Shown here one piece after another: positions 1 through 11,070 of a DNA stretch of 64,000 bases. This DNA comes from Zarea fungicola (Eukaryota > Ascomycota > Sordariomycetes > Hypocreales > Cordycipitaceae). The DNA is taken from positions 116,085 to 180,084 of the forward strand of contig FWCC01000235.1 in assembly GCA_900169235.1 (NCBI GenBank), given 5' to 3'. Numbering within the stretch: position 1 is the stretch's first letter; every line of letters begins with the position of its first letter. Under the pieces are notes generated by a model, which was given only the letters and a program-made list of their open reading frames with translations, did not search any database and was not told the DNA's origin. Position numbers and translations under genes: made by a program.

Positions 1-980
1 TCCAAGAGATGGTGGGGGGAAAGGGAGGAAAAGTATAAGTCTCGCAGAGAAAGAAATTGCAGAGCCTCCACAGAAAACTGCTGCCCGCAGGAAATTCCAG
101 TGGGCAATGGTTGCCAGGTACTGAGCGGCCCCCGGCTTCGGCTGTGGCAGGAGCAGGAGCTGTCAGGTGTTAGCGAGCCAAGTCTAGTATTCGCTAATGC
201 AGGGTGAGATCACGATTCAGGCTGCAGTCATGCGTCACATCATGTTAACCAGATAACGAGGTAAAATTTTACAGCTGGAACAAACGGTATAGCGAAGGCT
301 TAGTTCTTATCTAGCTGCTCCATGTGGCGGGTTTTCGAGTACAGGTAGAACTTCATTATCTTAGACTCTGAAGCTACCTGCGGTGTCTATATAGTAGGTA
401 ATAGTAGATGATACCTATATTTAGATTCAAGGTTTGACTGTTATTTCTATGTTCTTTTCTGTTCTGTGTCCTCATGCCTAAACGAAAACTCGGCTGTTAA
501 CTTCTTAAAGGGCTGAGGCATCATTAGGGCAAAGACTTGAAACAACCACTCATTTGAAGGGGCACTAATGCCTCAGGTATTACTTTGCTTCTGGCATAGA
601 TGAGCTCTCTCTTGTTTCTCACAAGCTCTTACAAGTGCACGGTGCGTTAGCAACTTAGCCGTGCATTGATTCAACATCCAGCTACATCATGCATTGGTAA
701 ATACACAAGACATTTCCAGTATTCATATTACAGATAAAAATATATTCTTCCGACTCCTAGACATGGTGTGCTAGGTATTCCAAGCTCAGAGGGCCTCCAT
801 CAATAGGTAGTATTTGTACAGTATTTATTACAGTGAGACAAGCCCGAATACTTGGCTTGGACAGAAAGCAGGTAATCCAGCTTCGCCATTTTTGCACCGC
901 GTCATTATTTTTCATGTATATTCGCCGGTATAGCTGACAGAGGCTGTAGTCTATCCGCGCATGTTGGTAAATCGCTGCAT
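1..980. other. Intergenic, no gene recognised
   Basis: About 1 kb with moderate AT content and no ORF of convincing length or family similarity. The right end is the 3' flank of the mS33 gene. The left end may be the flank of a gene outside the window. Confidence 0.5.
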
Positions 981-1468
981 TTATTTCTTTCTGCCCTTGA
1001 CGGGGGCTATAGGAGCGGTTAGCAGTGAGGGAAAATAAATGACCCTGTTTGTAGATACGTACTGGCAACCGGTGCTGACTTCTTCTTGGGGTTATTCTTT
1101 CCACGAGCTTTGAGTCTGTAACAAAACATTAGCAGGTAGACAGACATAGCGAAGCTTATGGCAACCGTACTCTTCGATGTACTCGAAGCGCGCCTCCTCA
1201 TCGGCATCCCATGTTGTCAGCTCTGGGCCAAACTCAGTCTTAACATCTTTGATCGTAACGACTTTTCGAGGGTAGTAGGCGGCCATCGCTGGGCCTCGCA
1301 GACGTTGGCGTAGTACTTTGTTGCCAAGGCGGACGCCTTCGGGGTTGAACGTTGTCGCAAAGATTTTGCATTGTGCCTATGATTGTGAGCTTCAATGCGG
1401 TGAATATGGTTTAAAACAGCTCCTCTCACCTTCATAAGATCAACTACTCGTGCACGAGGGACGCTCAT
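981..1468 (-). CDS. rsm27: Mitochondrial small-subunit ribosomal protein mS33 (Rsm27)
   Basis: Small mitoribosomal 37S subunit protein acting in the mitochondrial matrix. The model has four exons: 1468-1430, 1376-1171, 1115-1063 and 1006-981. Introns are 53, 55 and 56 bp with GTGAGA, GTACGG and GTACGT donors, and the frame stays open to a TAA at 983-981. The product is 107 aa. It begins MSVPRARVVDLMK, continues with a Gln-Cys-Lys-Ile-Phe block, a LRQRLRGPAMAAYYPRK block and a LTTWDADEEARFEYIEE block, and ends in a basic KARGKNNPKKK tail. This order matches the Rsm27/mS33 family as I know it, including the short length. The gene is divergent from the RNase III gene across 406 bp. The separate small ORFs in this area are single exons of this gene read through their introns. 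The assignment is firm; exon edges are inferred. Confidence 0.88.
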
Positions 1469-1874
1469 TGTGAAATCCGTCGTGCGATGTCGTTGAAACA
1501 GTATGGAGCGTCGTTGGCGACAAGACCTTCCAACGCGCCACAGATGGCTCTAGCTTAATGACTAAGCAGTTTACAGTGCAGCGTTCGCCAATCCGCAATG
1601 CTTCCAGAACACCGTCACAAACCTTAACTAAACTCATCATGCCCGTGAATAGTTTATAAATCGCCGGGAACCTGCGTACTATGATATAACGCACGGCCTT
1701 CTTGTCCAGAATCCTCACTGTCTCCTGCCAGGCCTCGACCCTTGATCATAATCCAATGTGGATACCACTTCGCAGAGCTACCCAGGCCGCTAACAATTTA
1801 TAAGTCCACCAGTCACCGTTGCAGCAAACAACCTCACATTGTAATAGCTTTTTATCGGAATATTTTCTTGCGTC
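1469..1874. promoter_or_regulatory. Shared divergent promoter of mS33 and RNase III genes
   Basis: These 406 bp lie between two divergent start codons and must contain both 5' leaders and promoters. No clear TATA box or named factor site was seen. Confidence 0.4.
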
Positions 1875-2831
1875 ATGTCAAAGCGTCCATGTATTTCTGA
1901 CGATGGTCAAGATGGCAGGATCAATCAGCCCACCAAAAAAATACAAACCCAAGATCTCAGAGATAGAAGTTTTCGTTTTTCCTTTTGTATAACACCTTGG
2001 CGGTCATCGGAAATCTCAGAAGATCTACCGCCGTTACCAGCAATTCGGGATCAGAATCTTGAGGAACTGGTTTTTACGCACCCTGGATGCAGCCCTGCCG
2101 GCAACCCAAATGCACATTACGAAATGTTGGAGTGGATAGGAGACGCATGGCTGGAGATACTCGCAACAGAGCTCATTGCGAGGACCTTCCTTCACCTGCC
2201 GTCAGGGCGCTGTTCGCAGATGCGGGAACGGTTGGTCAAGAATACTACCTTGGCGAAGTACTTTGAATTATACAGTCTGCAATCGCGTGCGATACTGCCC
2301 ATCGAGCTGGCGGAGAGGACGGATCCCGGGAGAGGCACCTCGGCAGACAAGGATTTGCTCAAGACACGAAGCGACATGTTCGAGGCTTATGTGGCGGCCG
2401 TCATTCGTGATGATCCCGAAAACGGCATGCAGACCGCCGTCAACTGGCTCAAGGCACTTTGGGGTCGATCGATAAAGGATGAAGTGAAGCGCGCAGAGAG
2501 CAGCAACAATGAAGCCACGAACAAACGCTCGCCAAAAGATGAGCTGGCGGCGAGAATTGTTGTCCCAGGAGTCAGGATCCGGTACGAAAAGGCGGGTAAA
2601 AAGGATAAGAAGGACAAACACGTTAACCAGCAGAGATTTTTTGTGTCTGCCTATCTCGACGGCTGGGGCGAGAAGGACAAGTTTTTGGGTGGAGGTTCCG
2701 CTCTCAGCGTCAAAGAAGCCGGCCAGAAAGCGGCCGAAGAAGCATTACGGAATAGAAAGCTCCTCCAAGGTTTAGAGGCAAAGAAGAAGGCCTTTTTAGA
2801 TGCGAGGGAGAAGGCTGCTGCACTGGAATAA
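1875..2831 (+). CDS. Ribonuclease III family protein
   Basis: Double-strand-specific endoribonuclease, 318 aa, single exon with an ATG start. The RNase III domain spans about residues 55-205. The signature HYEMLEWIGDAW is at 81-92 and the second acidic motif SDMFEAY at 166-172. E86, D90, D167 and E170 occupy the four metal-binding positions, so the enzyme is expected to be active. A double-stranded RNA-binding domain follows at about 222-300, with GSALSVKEAGQKAAEEAL as the C-terminal helix. The N-terminal 50 residues are polar and show no clear mitochondrial presequence. Known fungal relatives include Rnt1-like nucleases and the mitoribosomal protein mL44/Mrpl3; the intact acidic residues favour a nuclease. 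Which paralogue this is cannot be settled here. Confidence 0.85.
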   Translation: MSKRPCISDDGQDGRINQPTKKIQTQDLRDRSFRFSFCITPWRSSEISEDLPPLPAIRDQNLEELVFTHPGCSPAGNPNAHYEMLEWIGDAWLEILATELIARTFLHLPSGRCSQMRERLVKNTTLAKYFELYSLQSRAILPIELAERTDPGRGTSADKDLLKTRSDMFEAYVAAVIRDDPENGMQTAVNWLKALWGRSIKDEVKRAESSNNEATNKRSPKDELAARIVVPGVRIRYEKAGKKDKKDKHVNQQRFFVSAYLDGWGEKDKFLGGGSALSVKEAGQKAAEEALRNRKLLQGLEAKKKAFLDAREKAAALE

Positions 2832-2986
2832 CTTTACAACTTGAGTTAGAAATTTAACTATAATATTCTTACCCGCGGCGCGCTCCATCCGTTCTCTATA
2901 TGTACAAAGTAAAACCGCCCCCGCACAATGAAACAGAAGAAAATGCTTTTTATTTAGTACAGCCCTGTTTCAAACCGCCTTGCCAT

Positions 2987-5539
2987 CTATGATCCGTAGG
3001 CAATCTGACCCATTGGTCTATCCTCCTCCATGCCAGGAGCCATGAAGTTTGTTCTGGGGTCACCGCTGGCTTTGGCGGCAGAGCATCGAGCCATTGTGGG
3101 TGAGCTTGTCGGTAGAGTCAGTAAATTGTTCTTCAACTTGGAAAATTGCAAGAATTGTTTTTGGGCATACCTTCTAGAAATGACATCTGTGAAGTAAAAG
3201 TTCTCAATGGGCTTTTTCAAAGGAGTACCGCTGGCCTTGGAGCCCTTGTTCTGGTCCACAAGCTGAACCTTGCTGAGCTCCTTGAGAGCAACAGGCTCGA
3301 CTACGTCGTAGACAGCAAGAGCGGGGCTGATAGCCGTCATGCGTTCACGGACGGCAGTGACATCGTCGTAAGGGAGAGGAGCACCGAGGAACTCAGAGGC
3401 AGCACGCAGAATCTTCCAGTCAGTGCGAGCAGCACCAGGCAGCGAGGTGGCAGCACGGGTCATCTGTACACGGCCTTCGGTGTTGATGTAGGTGCCAGCC
3501 TTCTCGGTGTAAGCCGCACCAGGCAGGATGATGTCGGCAATCTGGGCGCCGCGGTCACCGTGGTGACCCTGGTAAACGACGAAGGCATCCTTGGGAATGT
3601 CCGCCTCGTTGACCTCATCGGCACCAAGAAGCCAGACGAACTTGGGCTTCGTCTGGGCAACCTCAGCAGAGGGAGTCACGAAGCCGACCTCAAAGGCACC
3701 AGCGCGGGAAGCCTCTCTTTGGAGGATATTGTAGCCATTCCACTCAGCAGTGCGGAAGTTGGCAGCATTTTTCTCCACAAATGTACCAACAGTCTCGTAG
3801 AAGGCCTTGGCATCAACATGGTCAGTAACACCGGAGCCCACAATGATCATGGGTCTCTTGGCAGCTGCCAGCTTCTTGCCAAATGGACCAGCCAAGGCAC
3901 TCTTAAGGGCGGCATGGTCACCACCGAGGTGCTCAAACTCGAAAGTAGAGTCGAAGGTCTCACCTACAACAGCGATCTCGAGGTCAGAACGGAGCCACTG
4001 TTTGCGGATACGGGCATTGAGCACGGCAGCTTCATGGCGAGGGTTGCTGCCAACAATGAGTACACAATCAGCCTCCTCAACACCCCAGATGGTGGAGTTG
4101 AAAAGGTAGTTGGAGCGAACATCGACACCGTGAGCCAGGGGAGTGCTGCCAGTGGGCGTATCGAGAGCAAGGTTTTCAGAGCCGAGCTTGTTGGCCATGT
4201 CCTTGGCGACGACCAGGGACTCAACCTCGGTCAGAGCACCAGCGATGATCTTGAGTTCGTTGCCCTGGGGCTTCTTCTGCTCCCAAGCACGGGCAACCTC
4301 GGTGAGAGCTTCCTCCCAGTCGGCAGGCTCGAACTTGCCATCGCGGCGGATCAGAGGCATAGTCAGACGCTGGGTCTTGAGACCGTCACAAGCGAAACGG
4401 GACTTGTCGTTGATCCATTCTTCGTTGACGTCGTCGTTGAGGCGGGGGAGAATGCGCATAACTTCCAGTCCACGAGAGTCGACACGAATGTTGGAACCGA
4501 GACCGTCGAGAACATCAATAGATTCGGAGTGCTTCAGCTCCCAGGGGCGGGCGCGGAAAGCGTAAGGCTTGGAGGTGAGGGCGCCGACTGGACAGAGGTC
4601 GATGACGTTGCCAGAGAGCTCCGAGTCGAGATTTTGCTCAAGGTAGGTACCAATCTGGATATCATTACCACGGCCGGTGGAACCAAGTTCGGGGGCACCG
4701 GCAATGTCGTTGGCGAAACGAATGCAGCGAGTGCAGTGAATGCAGCGGTTCATTGAGGTCTTGATTAGGGGGCCGATGTTCTTGTCCTCGACAGCACGCT
4801 TGCCGCCAATTTCGTGGAATCGACCACGGTCGGCACCGTAACGAAGAGACTGCTCCTGGAGATCGCACTCACCACCCTGGTCGCAGATGGGACAGTCGAG
4901 AGGGTGGTTGGCGAGGAGGAACTCCATAACACCCTCACGCGCTTTGTGCGCAACGGGGGAGTTGGTCTTGACAACCATGCCGGGCTGAACGGGCCAGGCA
5001 CAAGAGGCAACAGGCTTGGGTACCTTTTCGACTTCGACGAGACACATACGGCAGTTTCCTGCAATCATGAGTTTCCTGTAAAAATATTTGTCAGCTTCGT
5101 TCCGAGGCTTCGAATGTCGAAATGTCAAAGCATCATTCGGTTTCGGGATCAATCGTACTCGTGATAGCAGTATCTGCACAGAGAATATTAGATTTCATCA
5201 TCTCGTGTTCAATTGTTGACAATTCGACGCACCTAGGAACCGTGGCTCCGGCCTTTTCGCACGCTTGAATCAGGGCAGAACCAGCTGCATTCGGGGTCAG
5301 CACTCGCTCGGCTCACAGGCCAGGTATCTCTGTTCCTACCTTCAATCGAAACCTTCTTGCCGTCTGCAAACCAGTTAGCCCAATTATCCAAATCCAATGG
5401 CTCGCCATTGAAGCATTTGCTCACCAATTGTAAGCTCCACCTCCGCGTGGCGCTGGGAGGAAACCGAGAATTGGCGCGAGGCACCGGCCGCTCGCCTGCC
5501 CGTCCGCAGAGCGGTACGAGCCAGAGTGTGTCGAAGCAT
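2987..5539 (-). CDS. nuo-78: NADH:ubiquinone oxidoreductase 75/78-kDa subunit (NDUFS1/NUO-78)
   Basis: Largest subunit of the complex I peripheral arm, carrying the 2Fe-2S and 4Fe-4S clusters on the electron path from NADH. The model has six coding exons: 5539-5425, 5363-5340, 5284-5233, 5173-5159, 5075-3171 and 3104-2987. The introns are 55-83 bp. The spliced protein is 742 aa, the usual length. An Arg-rich N-terminus (MLRHTLARTALRTGRRAA) is a mitochondrial presequence. The ferredoxin-like part has CYHEKLMIAGNCRMC and later CPICDQGGEC, then HCxxC at NRCIHCTRC and DLCPVGALTSK. The 15-nt and 24-nt exons are needed to join these motifs in frame. The last intron is a multiple of three, so unspliced RNA would also stay open. 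The C-terminus reads SSPTMARCSAAK, as in the family. Confidence 0.93.
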
Positions 5540-6074
5540 CGTTGCCGCCGTGCCGGAATGAATGGGTAATGTGTATGAGATGCAGGATGCTGCGGCGGAT
5601 TAAAGGACTCAGTCCGTGGGACACTTCTGAGAGAACTGGCTGGTCGTTTGACGGGAAATGCTCTCCCGCTAGTCTTGGTCGTCCACCGGATTAATTTACA
5701 ACGGCGCTGATTGGCCAGCCACCGAAAATAGTGCCTCAGGCACCAAAGCACAGCTCACCCACTATACCTGAAGCCTGCGAAATTGCCAGCCTTTGCTGGA
5801 TTTTCTTCTTTTCCCATTATTGTACACGGGCACATTTTATTGTAGGTGAGCTTGAGCAGCATTCTATTCTGTAGTTTGCTGCTTCAGTCGAGTCTTCCTC
5901 TATCTTGTGCTCCAGAGTAAATTACATACGCCGATTATGGAAGCAGGGGAGAGAATTTTATCTCGATGAGCATTGCCTCTTACCGCCGGTCGTTACATCT
6001 CTAGCTTTGCCACAAGTTCATTTTTATTTCATCCAATTAGCCTACATTCTTTATTTTATCTGTTTGCACAGCTC
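5540..6074. other. Intergenic between complex I and SelO genes
   Basis: Holds the NUO-78 promoter (right of 5539) and the 3' flank of the SelO gene. It is AT-rich near 5990-6060. No further gene was seen. Confidence 0.5.
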
Positions 6075-8115
6075 TTAGGAGCTGCAGCTGCACTGCATAG
6101 CCCTTTCAAATCTTGGCACGTCGCCAATCCATCGCTGCTCCTCTGCGTAGTCGCCATTCCACGTAGCACCATCAAATTCCTGTCCGGACCAGGCATCATT
6201 GAAGGGGTGTAGAGCCATGTGCATGACACGGTCCAATACTCTTCGGTCACCCTCTTTTTCAACGCGGCGGATAATCTCGTCCAGGATCCAGCCACGCGGG
6301 ACAAAATTTGGGTTCACTTGCTTCATGGCCTGTATTCTCTCAGCCTCGGCACCTCCTGTCACGCCAGCCCCATCAGGTGACCAGTCTTCAACAACTCGAT
6401 CGTGCCATTTGCTCAGCCATTTTGAAATGCGGTCGAGTGCCTCGCTCTCGCTGATAGAATTCGAAAGACCTTCGTTGTGAAAGAAGACTTTGGCCGTTCG
6501 CCGTCTGGCTTCCTCGGTCGATACATCGACCAGCTTGACACTGCTGAGACGGCGGAAGAAGTGACTGAAGTCCAGTTCAAACGCCTCCAGTGTATCAAGA
6601 GCCTCTGAGAAGAGAATTTCAAAATCAGATTCCTTCTGCTGACGGAGTCCAAGCCGCGCAGTCATCAGCCGCTTGTATTCAGATAGGAACGTATGCTTAA
6701 ACTCTTCACCGGCTTGTGTAATGAGTTTTTCAGCTCGCGCAATAATCTCATCTTCTTGTCCCTCTTTGACGCCTTCAGCCAGGTAGGACTCGCTATCGAC
6801 ATCGGAACCCATTCCCATGAGCTCTCCTAAGACTTCGCCAAGTCTCACAAGATTCCACCAGATGATGGTTGGCTGGTTTCTGTAAGCATATCGTAGGGTG
6901 CCGTCGTCATGGTTCGGGGTATACGAGGGATCAAAGTTATCCATAAAAGCAAATGGGCCAAAGTCGATGGAAAGTCCGTAGACGGAAGTGTTATCAGTGT
7001 TCTGCATAAGTACACGTATTAGAGACTGCCAATATGCGCGCATTATCTGCATCACTTACCAACACTCCATTCATAAATCCGTAAGCCTGCCACTGCGCAA
7101 CAACCAACGCGTTGCGTCTTACGATCTCTCTGTACAGCCTGGTGAACCTGTTTTCCGCACCGTCGGCGGGACCTTCGATAGTTTTCTCAGAAACGCTGCG
7201 AGCAGGCGGCGGCGCATCGCCGGGCTTGTCTGGATTCTCAAGTCTGCCAGGCAATTTATCCCATCCCCCAAAGACCTCTTCAGCGACATATGTCGACAGC
7301 TGGCGAACCATCTTGCGGTCGCCTCTGGATCGCAAGAGATCAAAGGTGCCGAGACGTAGCCATGACTGTGCAAATCGCAAGACAATTGCACCGGGCTCTA
7401 TCCTTTCGCGAAGTACTCTCGATTCCGGAAGCAGGGTAAGTGATAGTGCGCGAGTTGTGGGGATCGAAAGAGCGTTCAGAGCCTCGGAAACAACAAACTC
7501 GCGGATACTGGATCTCAGTACAGCTTTACCATCAGCAAATCGCGAGTATGGAGTAATGCCGGCACCCTTCAGCTGTAGTTCATAACGGGCTTCGGTGGCG
7601 GGGTTTGTGGTTTCAAAGAGGGAAATGGCTCTGCCATCTCCGAGTTGTCCGGCCCATTGACCGAACTGATATCCGCCGTAGCACTGCGCCCATGGGTATC
7701 CGCCCTCCAGCTTGTCCTCGTCCCAACCATACAACTTATTTCCGGCGACAAATTGTCGAAATTCATCCGTCAATTTCTCGTCATCCTTGATACCGAGATC
7801 GCGCATGGCCGCAGGGCTCACACCTAACAGTTCGGGCTCTGCCTGCCTCTCAGGGCGCACCCAGGTAAAGAAGGCGTCGCGAACCATGCGCGGGCGAATC
7901 TCATCTCGGGCGGTCTTATGGGAAGAGGCGGGCGTGGGGAATAAAGGATCGGGCGGCAGTGACGACGTAAAAGTCCAGGACTTTGGCAGGTCGTTGAGAG
8001 GCTTGCCTTCATAAGAGAGCCGGCGCGCTGTGCGCCCCGAGCCGGTCGTAGCCATGTGGGAGATTAGGTGCTGTTTTCGCGCAATAGCCCTGCAAAGGCC
8101 GGTTCTGCGAAGCAT
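6075..8115 (-). CDS. selO: SelO family protein adenylyltransferase (YdiU/UPF0061), mitochondrial
   Basis: Pseudokinase-fold enzyme; the known bacterial and yeast members transfer AMP to Ser, Thr or Tyr of mitochondrial or redox proteins. Two exons, 8115-7060 and 7001-6075, are joined across a 58-bp intron (GTAAGT...TATGCAG). This turns GFMNGVL into GFMNGVLNTDNTSVYGLSIDFGPF, the family's DFG-like metal-binding stretch. The protein is 660 aa, the normal length. The N-terminus MLRRTGLCRAIARK looks like a mitochondrial presequence; a second Met follows at residue 21. The nucleotide-binding region LQLKGAGITPYSRFADGKAVLRSSIREF is intact. The C-terminus is CSCSS, so cysteine stands where animal SelO has selenocysteine. 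The start was taken at 8115 because the codon just upstream is TTG. Confidence 0.93.
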
Positions 8116-9037
8116 CAACGGTAGTGTCTTGGTGATGTAGGGATTATCAACTTGCTAGGGCTGCGATTCCTTTTTCTTATATATGAGTGTGACTTCGCCG
8201 TGCTATGACGCAACCCACAAGTCAGCGGCAAGTTGCAAGCTCGCATTTGGTCCATACTGGGCCGAACAGTGGCGGGATGAACGGTCGTGCGGAACCGAGC
8301 TCCGTGTCGTTTCAGTGGGTAACTATACATTCGAAGCCGACGGATATCGACAAGCGAGGAGCCGCGCTTTGTAGAGACTGGGAGTTTTTGGATGTTGTTA
8401 TTTTAAAATTACGTTTCTGAAATTGAGTCGGTCTGCAGCGTTCAGTGGTAGACGGATTGATGCTGGCTGAGGCAACCACACCATCTCAAGTGTACATCTC
8501 ATTAACCACCCGTAGCTGTCATAATTGAATGTTATGAATGCAATAAGGACAGAATGATATATAAAGCGGAACATGAGCCCAACATCTTAAATATATCATA
8601 AACATTGGGCCCTCGTACATTATGTTTGCAGGCGACAGTGACCAGAGACTTCCGAGGCTTACCCTGGACGATAACGGAGAATAGGACAAATGCGTTCATA
8701 ATTAACTACAAGTAACTATAGGTATAAGTATACCTCTAGCTATCAATGCTACAATAATACACCGGCTGTAGAGATATTTTATCCCAAGGCGGGGGGGTAC
8801 TGTAACTTAAATTTGATGGCACGTCTTAGACTCCCGACTTCGGCGGCAGTGAAACTGTGAGACTGGTCACTGGCCGCTTCGCCAGAACGTTGTTGCGCCC
8901 GAGAGTCATACAAGACAGCTTCGCACCATTTTCTTGGACAAAAGCCGACATCACACAACACGTCACAAAGCACACAAATTCCACACAAATTCCATCGCTA
9001 CCCCACCGGTCAATTGGGGTTTAATTCAATCAAAACC
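8116..9037. other. Intergenic, divergent promoter region of SelO and AGPR genes
   Basis: 922 bp between two divergent genes. The middle part (8500-8780) is AT-rich. The 90 bp before 9038 look like a CA-rich fungal leader. No acetylglutamate-kinase coding sequence is present here, which matters for the next gene. Confidence 0.6.
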
Positions 9038-10459
9038 ATGCTCACTGCTACTTCTACGGCGGTGCGCATGGGCGCCCGCCGTGCTGCCCCGCGAGCTGCT
9101 TCGGCCCTCTTTACACCAATTTCCAAGGTGTCCCTCGCCTCTCGATCCAAGGTGCTCGCAGCTCGTTCCCTTTCGTCCACCGCACGCCAATCCTTCACCG
9201 TCAACACGAACCCGAACCCGCCTCTGAGCAAGAAGAACGCTTCCAACGATGCGCCGACCCGGATTGGTCTGATTGGGGCACGCGGCTACACCGGCCAGGC
9301 CCTGATCGATCTCCTGAACCAGCACCCGAACATGGACCTGCGCCATGTGTCTTCCCGCGAGCTCAAGGGCCAGGAGCTCAAGGGCTACACCAAGCGCAAA
9401 ATCATCTATGAGAACCTGTCCCCCGAGGACGTCGCCCAGCTCGACAAGGACGGCAAGATTGACTGCTGGGTCATGGCTCTTCCCAATGGCGTCTGCAAGC
9501 CCTTCGTAGACGCCCTTGGCCAGACCTCGAGCTTGATCATTGACATCTCGGCCGACTACCGATTTGACGGCTCGTGGGGTGCGTATGGCCTCCCCGAACT
9601 CGGCCCCCGACCCAAGATTGCCCAGTCGACGCGCATCAGCGTCCCTGGATGCTACTCGACGGCGGCACTCTTGGCCTTGTCCCCCATTGCCGAACATATT
9701 GGAGACTCACCAACCGTTTTCGGTGTGTCGGGGTACAGCGGCGCCGGCACAAAGCCCTCTCCCAAGAACGACGTTGCCCTTTTGCACGATAACCTCCTGC
9801 CCTGTAAGACTTTTGATAAAACCTGCCCTGTAGCCATTAGCCTTTCTGGACACTGACACACATTGTTTAACAGACAGCTTGACTGGACACAAGCATGAGA
9901 AGGAAATCAGCCACCACCTTGGTGTGCCGACAGCATTCATCCCGCACTGGTTCGTCTCCCTTCTCCCCGTCTCCCCTGTCAAGTTTAAAAGCTCACAAAA
10001 CAAAATTCAGCGCCTCCTGGTTCCGTGGCATTCACCTCACCATCAATATCCCATTGAACAAGACGATGACGTCCCGAGATATTCGACAGATCTACCAAGA
10101 CCGATATGCCGGTGAGAAGCTCGTCAAGGTTGTAGGCGAGGCCCCGCTTGTGAGAGCGATTCAGGATAAGCATGGTGTTGAGATTGGAGGATTTGCTGTT
10201 GACAGCACCGGCAAGCGTGTCGTTGTGTGAGTATACGCCGTCATATGTGCTAAACAGTCAATGATGGATGTACTAATTCTGAACAGTTGTGCCACGATTG
10301 ACAACCTCAACAAGGGCGCTGCTACACAATGCCTCCGTAAGTCTTCATCCTTAAACGACATGCATGCATCACTGGAATTCTGCTTTGGCTAACAATTTCT
10401 AAGAAAATATGAACCTTGCCCTTGGCTATGCTGAATACCAAGGAATCCCATTGGAGTAA
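9038..10459 (+). CDS. N-acetyl-gamma-glutamyl-phosphate reductase, stand-alone, mitochondrial
   Basis: Arginine biosynthesis enzyme that reduces N-acetylglutamyl-5-phosphate to the semialdehyde in mitochondria. Five exons: 9038-9803, 9874-9949, 10011-10226, 10287-10336 and 10404-10459; product about 387 aa. The N-terminal 60 residues are rich in Arg, Ala and Ser without acids, like a presequence. The NADP-binding RIGLIGARGYTGQAL follows at about residue 76, the catalytic Cys is in SVPGCYSTAA, and GVSGYSGAGTKPSPKND is conserved. The C-terminus is NMNLALGYAEYQGIPLE. In Neurospora and yeast this domain is the C-terminal half of the Arg-6/Arg5,6 polyprotein after the kinase. Here a complete leader and ATG precede it and no kinase lies upstream. 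Confidence 0.9.
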
Positions 10460-11070
10460 TTAGAATTTAGCTGCGGAGAGATTGTAAGAGAGAGGTAGAT
10501 AAAAGAACCCTTTTTAAAGAAATGGTTGGATATTTTGTTTCCTCCACAGCTACAGGCTTTACTGTTTTATACAAAGCCAATTCCAGATAAAACTCCAATA
10601 TACAGCTAATCTGGCATTGATGCCACTCGCGAAGGGAGGAGCTAACCAATCTATATCATGTGGAAGCACCCTGCTGTAGTTGGCGAGGTCCTACACCACA
10701 ATGCCATATACAACTACTTGGACCATGATGTCTTTTTCAAGATAGACTTGGGTGGTGGCCGGCGAGAGCTGGCCGGTCCGTTGGGTAGCGCAAGCGGCCC
10801 AATCATTGTCTGCGGCCTCGCTAGGTGTCTGACATATTCGCTTGCTTGTCCAGTCGGCGGTGCAAACCTGCCGCCGTCACTAACCCCCTGTACCGACTTT
10901 TGCGGAGGGTTCCTCCTAACCTCCGACTGGTCCTGACGTGCGGGCCCTCCCATACAAGGAGGTCGTTGCGTCTGTCCCGGCTGGTGCTTTGTCTTGGGCA
11001 GCAGTGCTGCCCGCTGCTGGCTGCCTCCATTCGTCCCTCGGTACGCATTCGTTGGTCGTGCGGGAAGATG
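10460..11070. other. Intergenic between two convergent genes
   Basis: About 600 bp holding the 3' ends of the AGPR gene and of the Pro-rich gene. The small ORFs are in GC-rich DNA without family similarity. I see no gene. Confidence 0.5.

Noticed and set aside
757..1718. Five overlapping minus-strand ORFs taken as separate genes
   Set aside because: Parts of them are exons of the spliced mS33 gene read through introns; the others are shadows.
3146..4756. 536-codon plus-strand ORF
   Set aside because: Antisense to the NUO-78 coding exon; its residues follow from the codon bias of the real gene and match no family.
9026..9697. 223-codon minus-strand ORF
   Set aside because: Antisense to the reductase exon 1; compositional.
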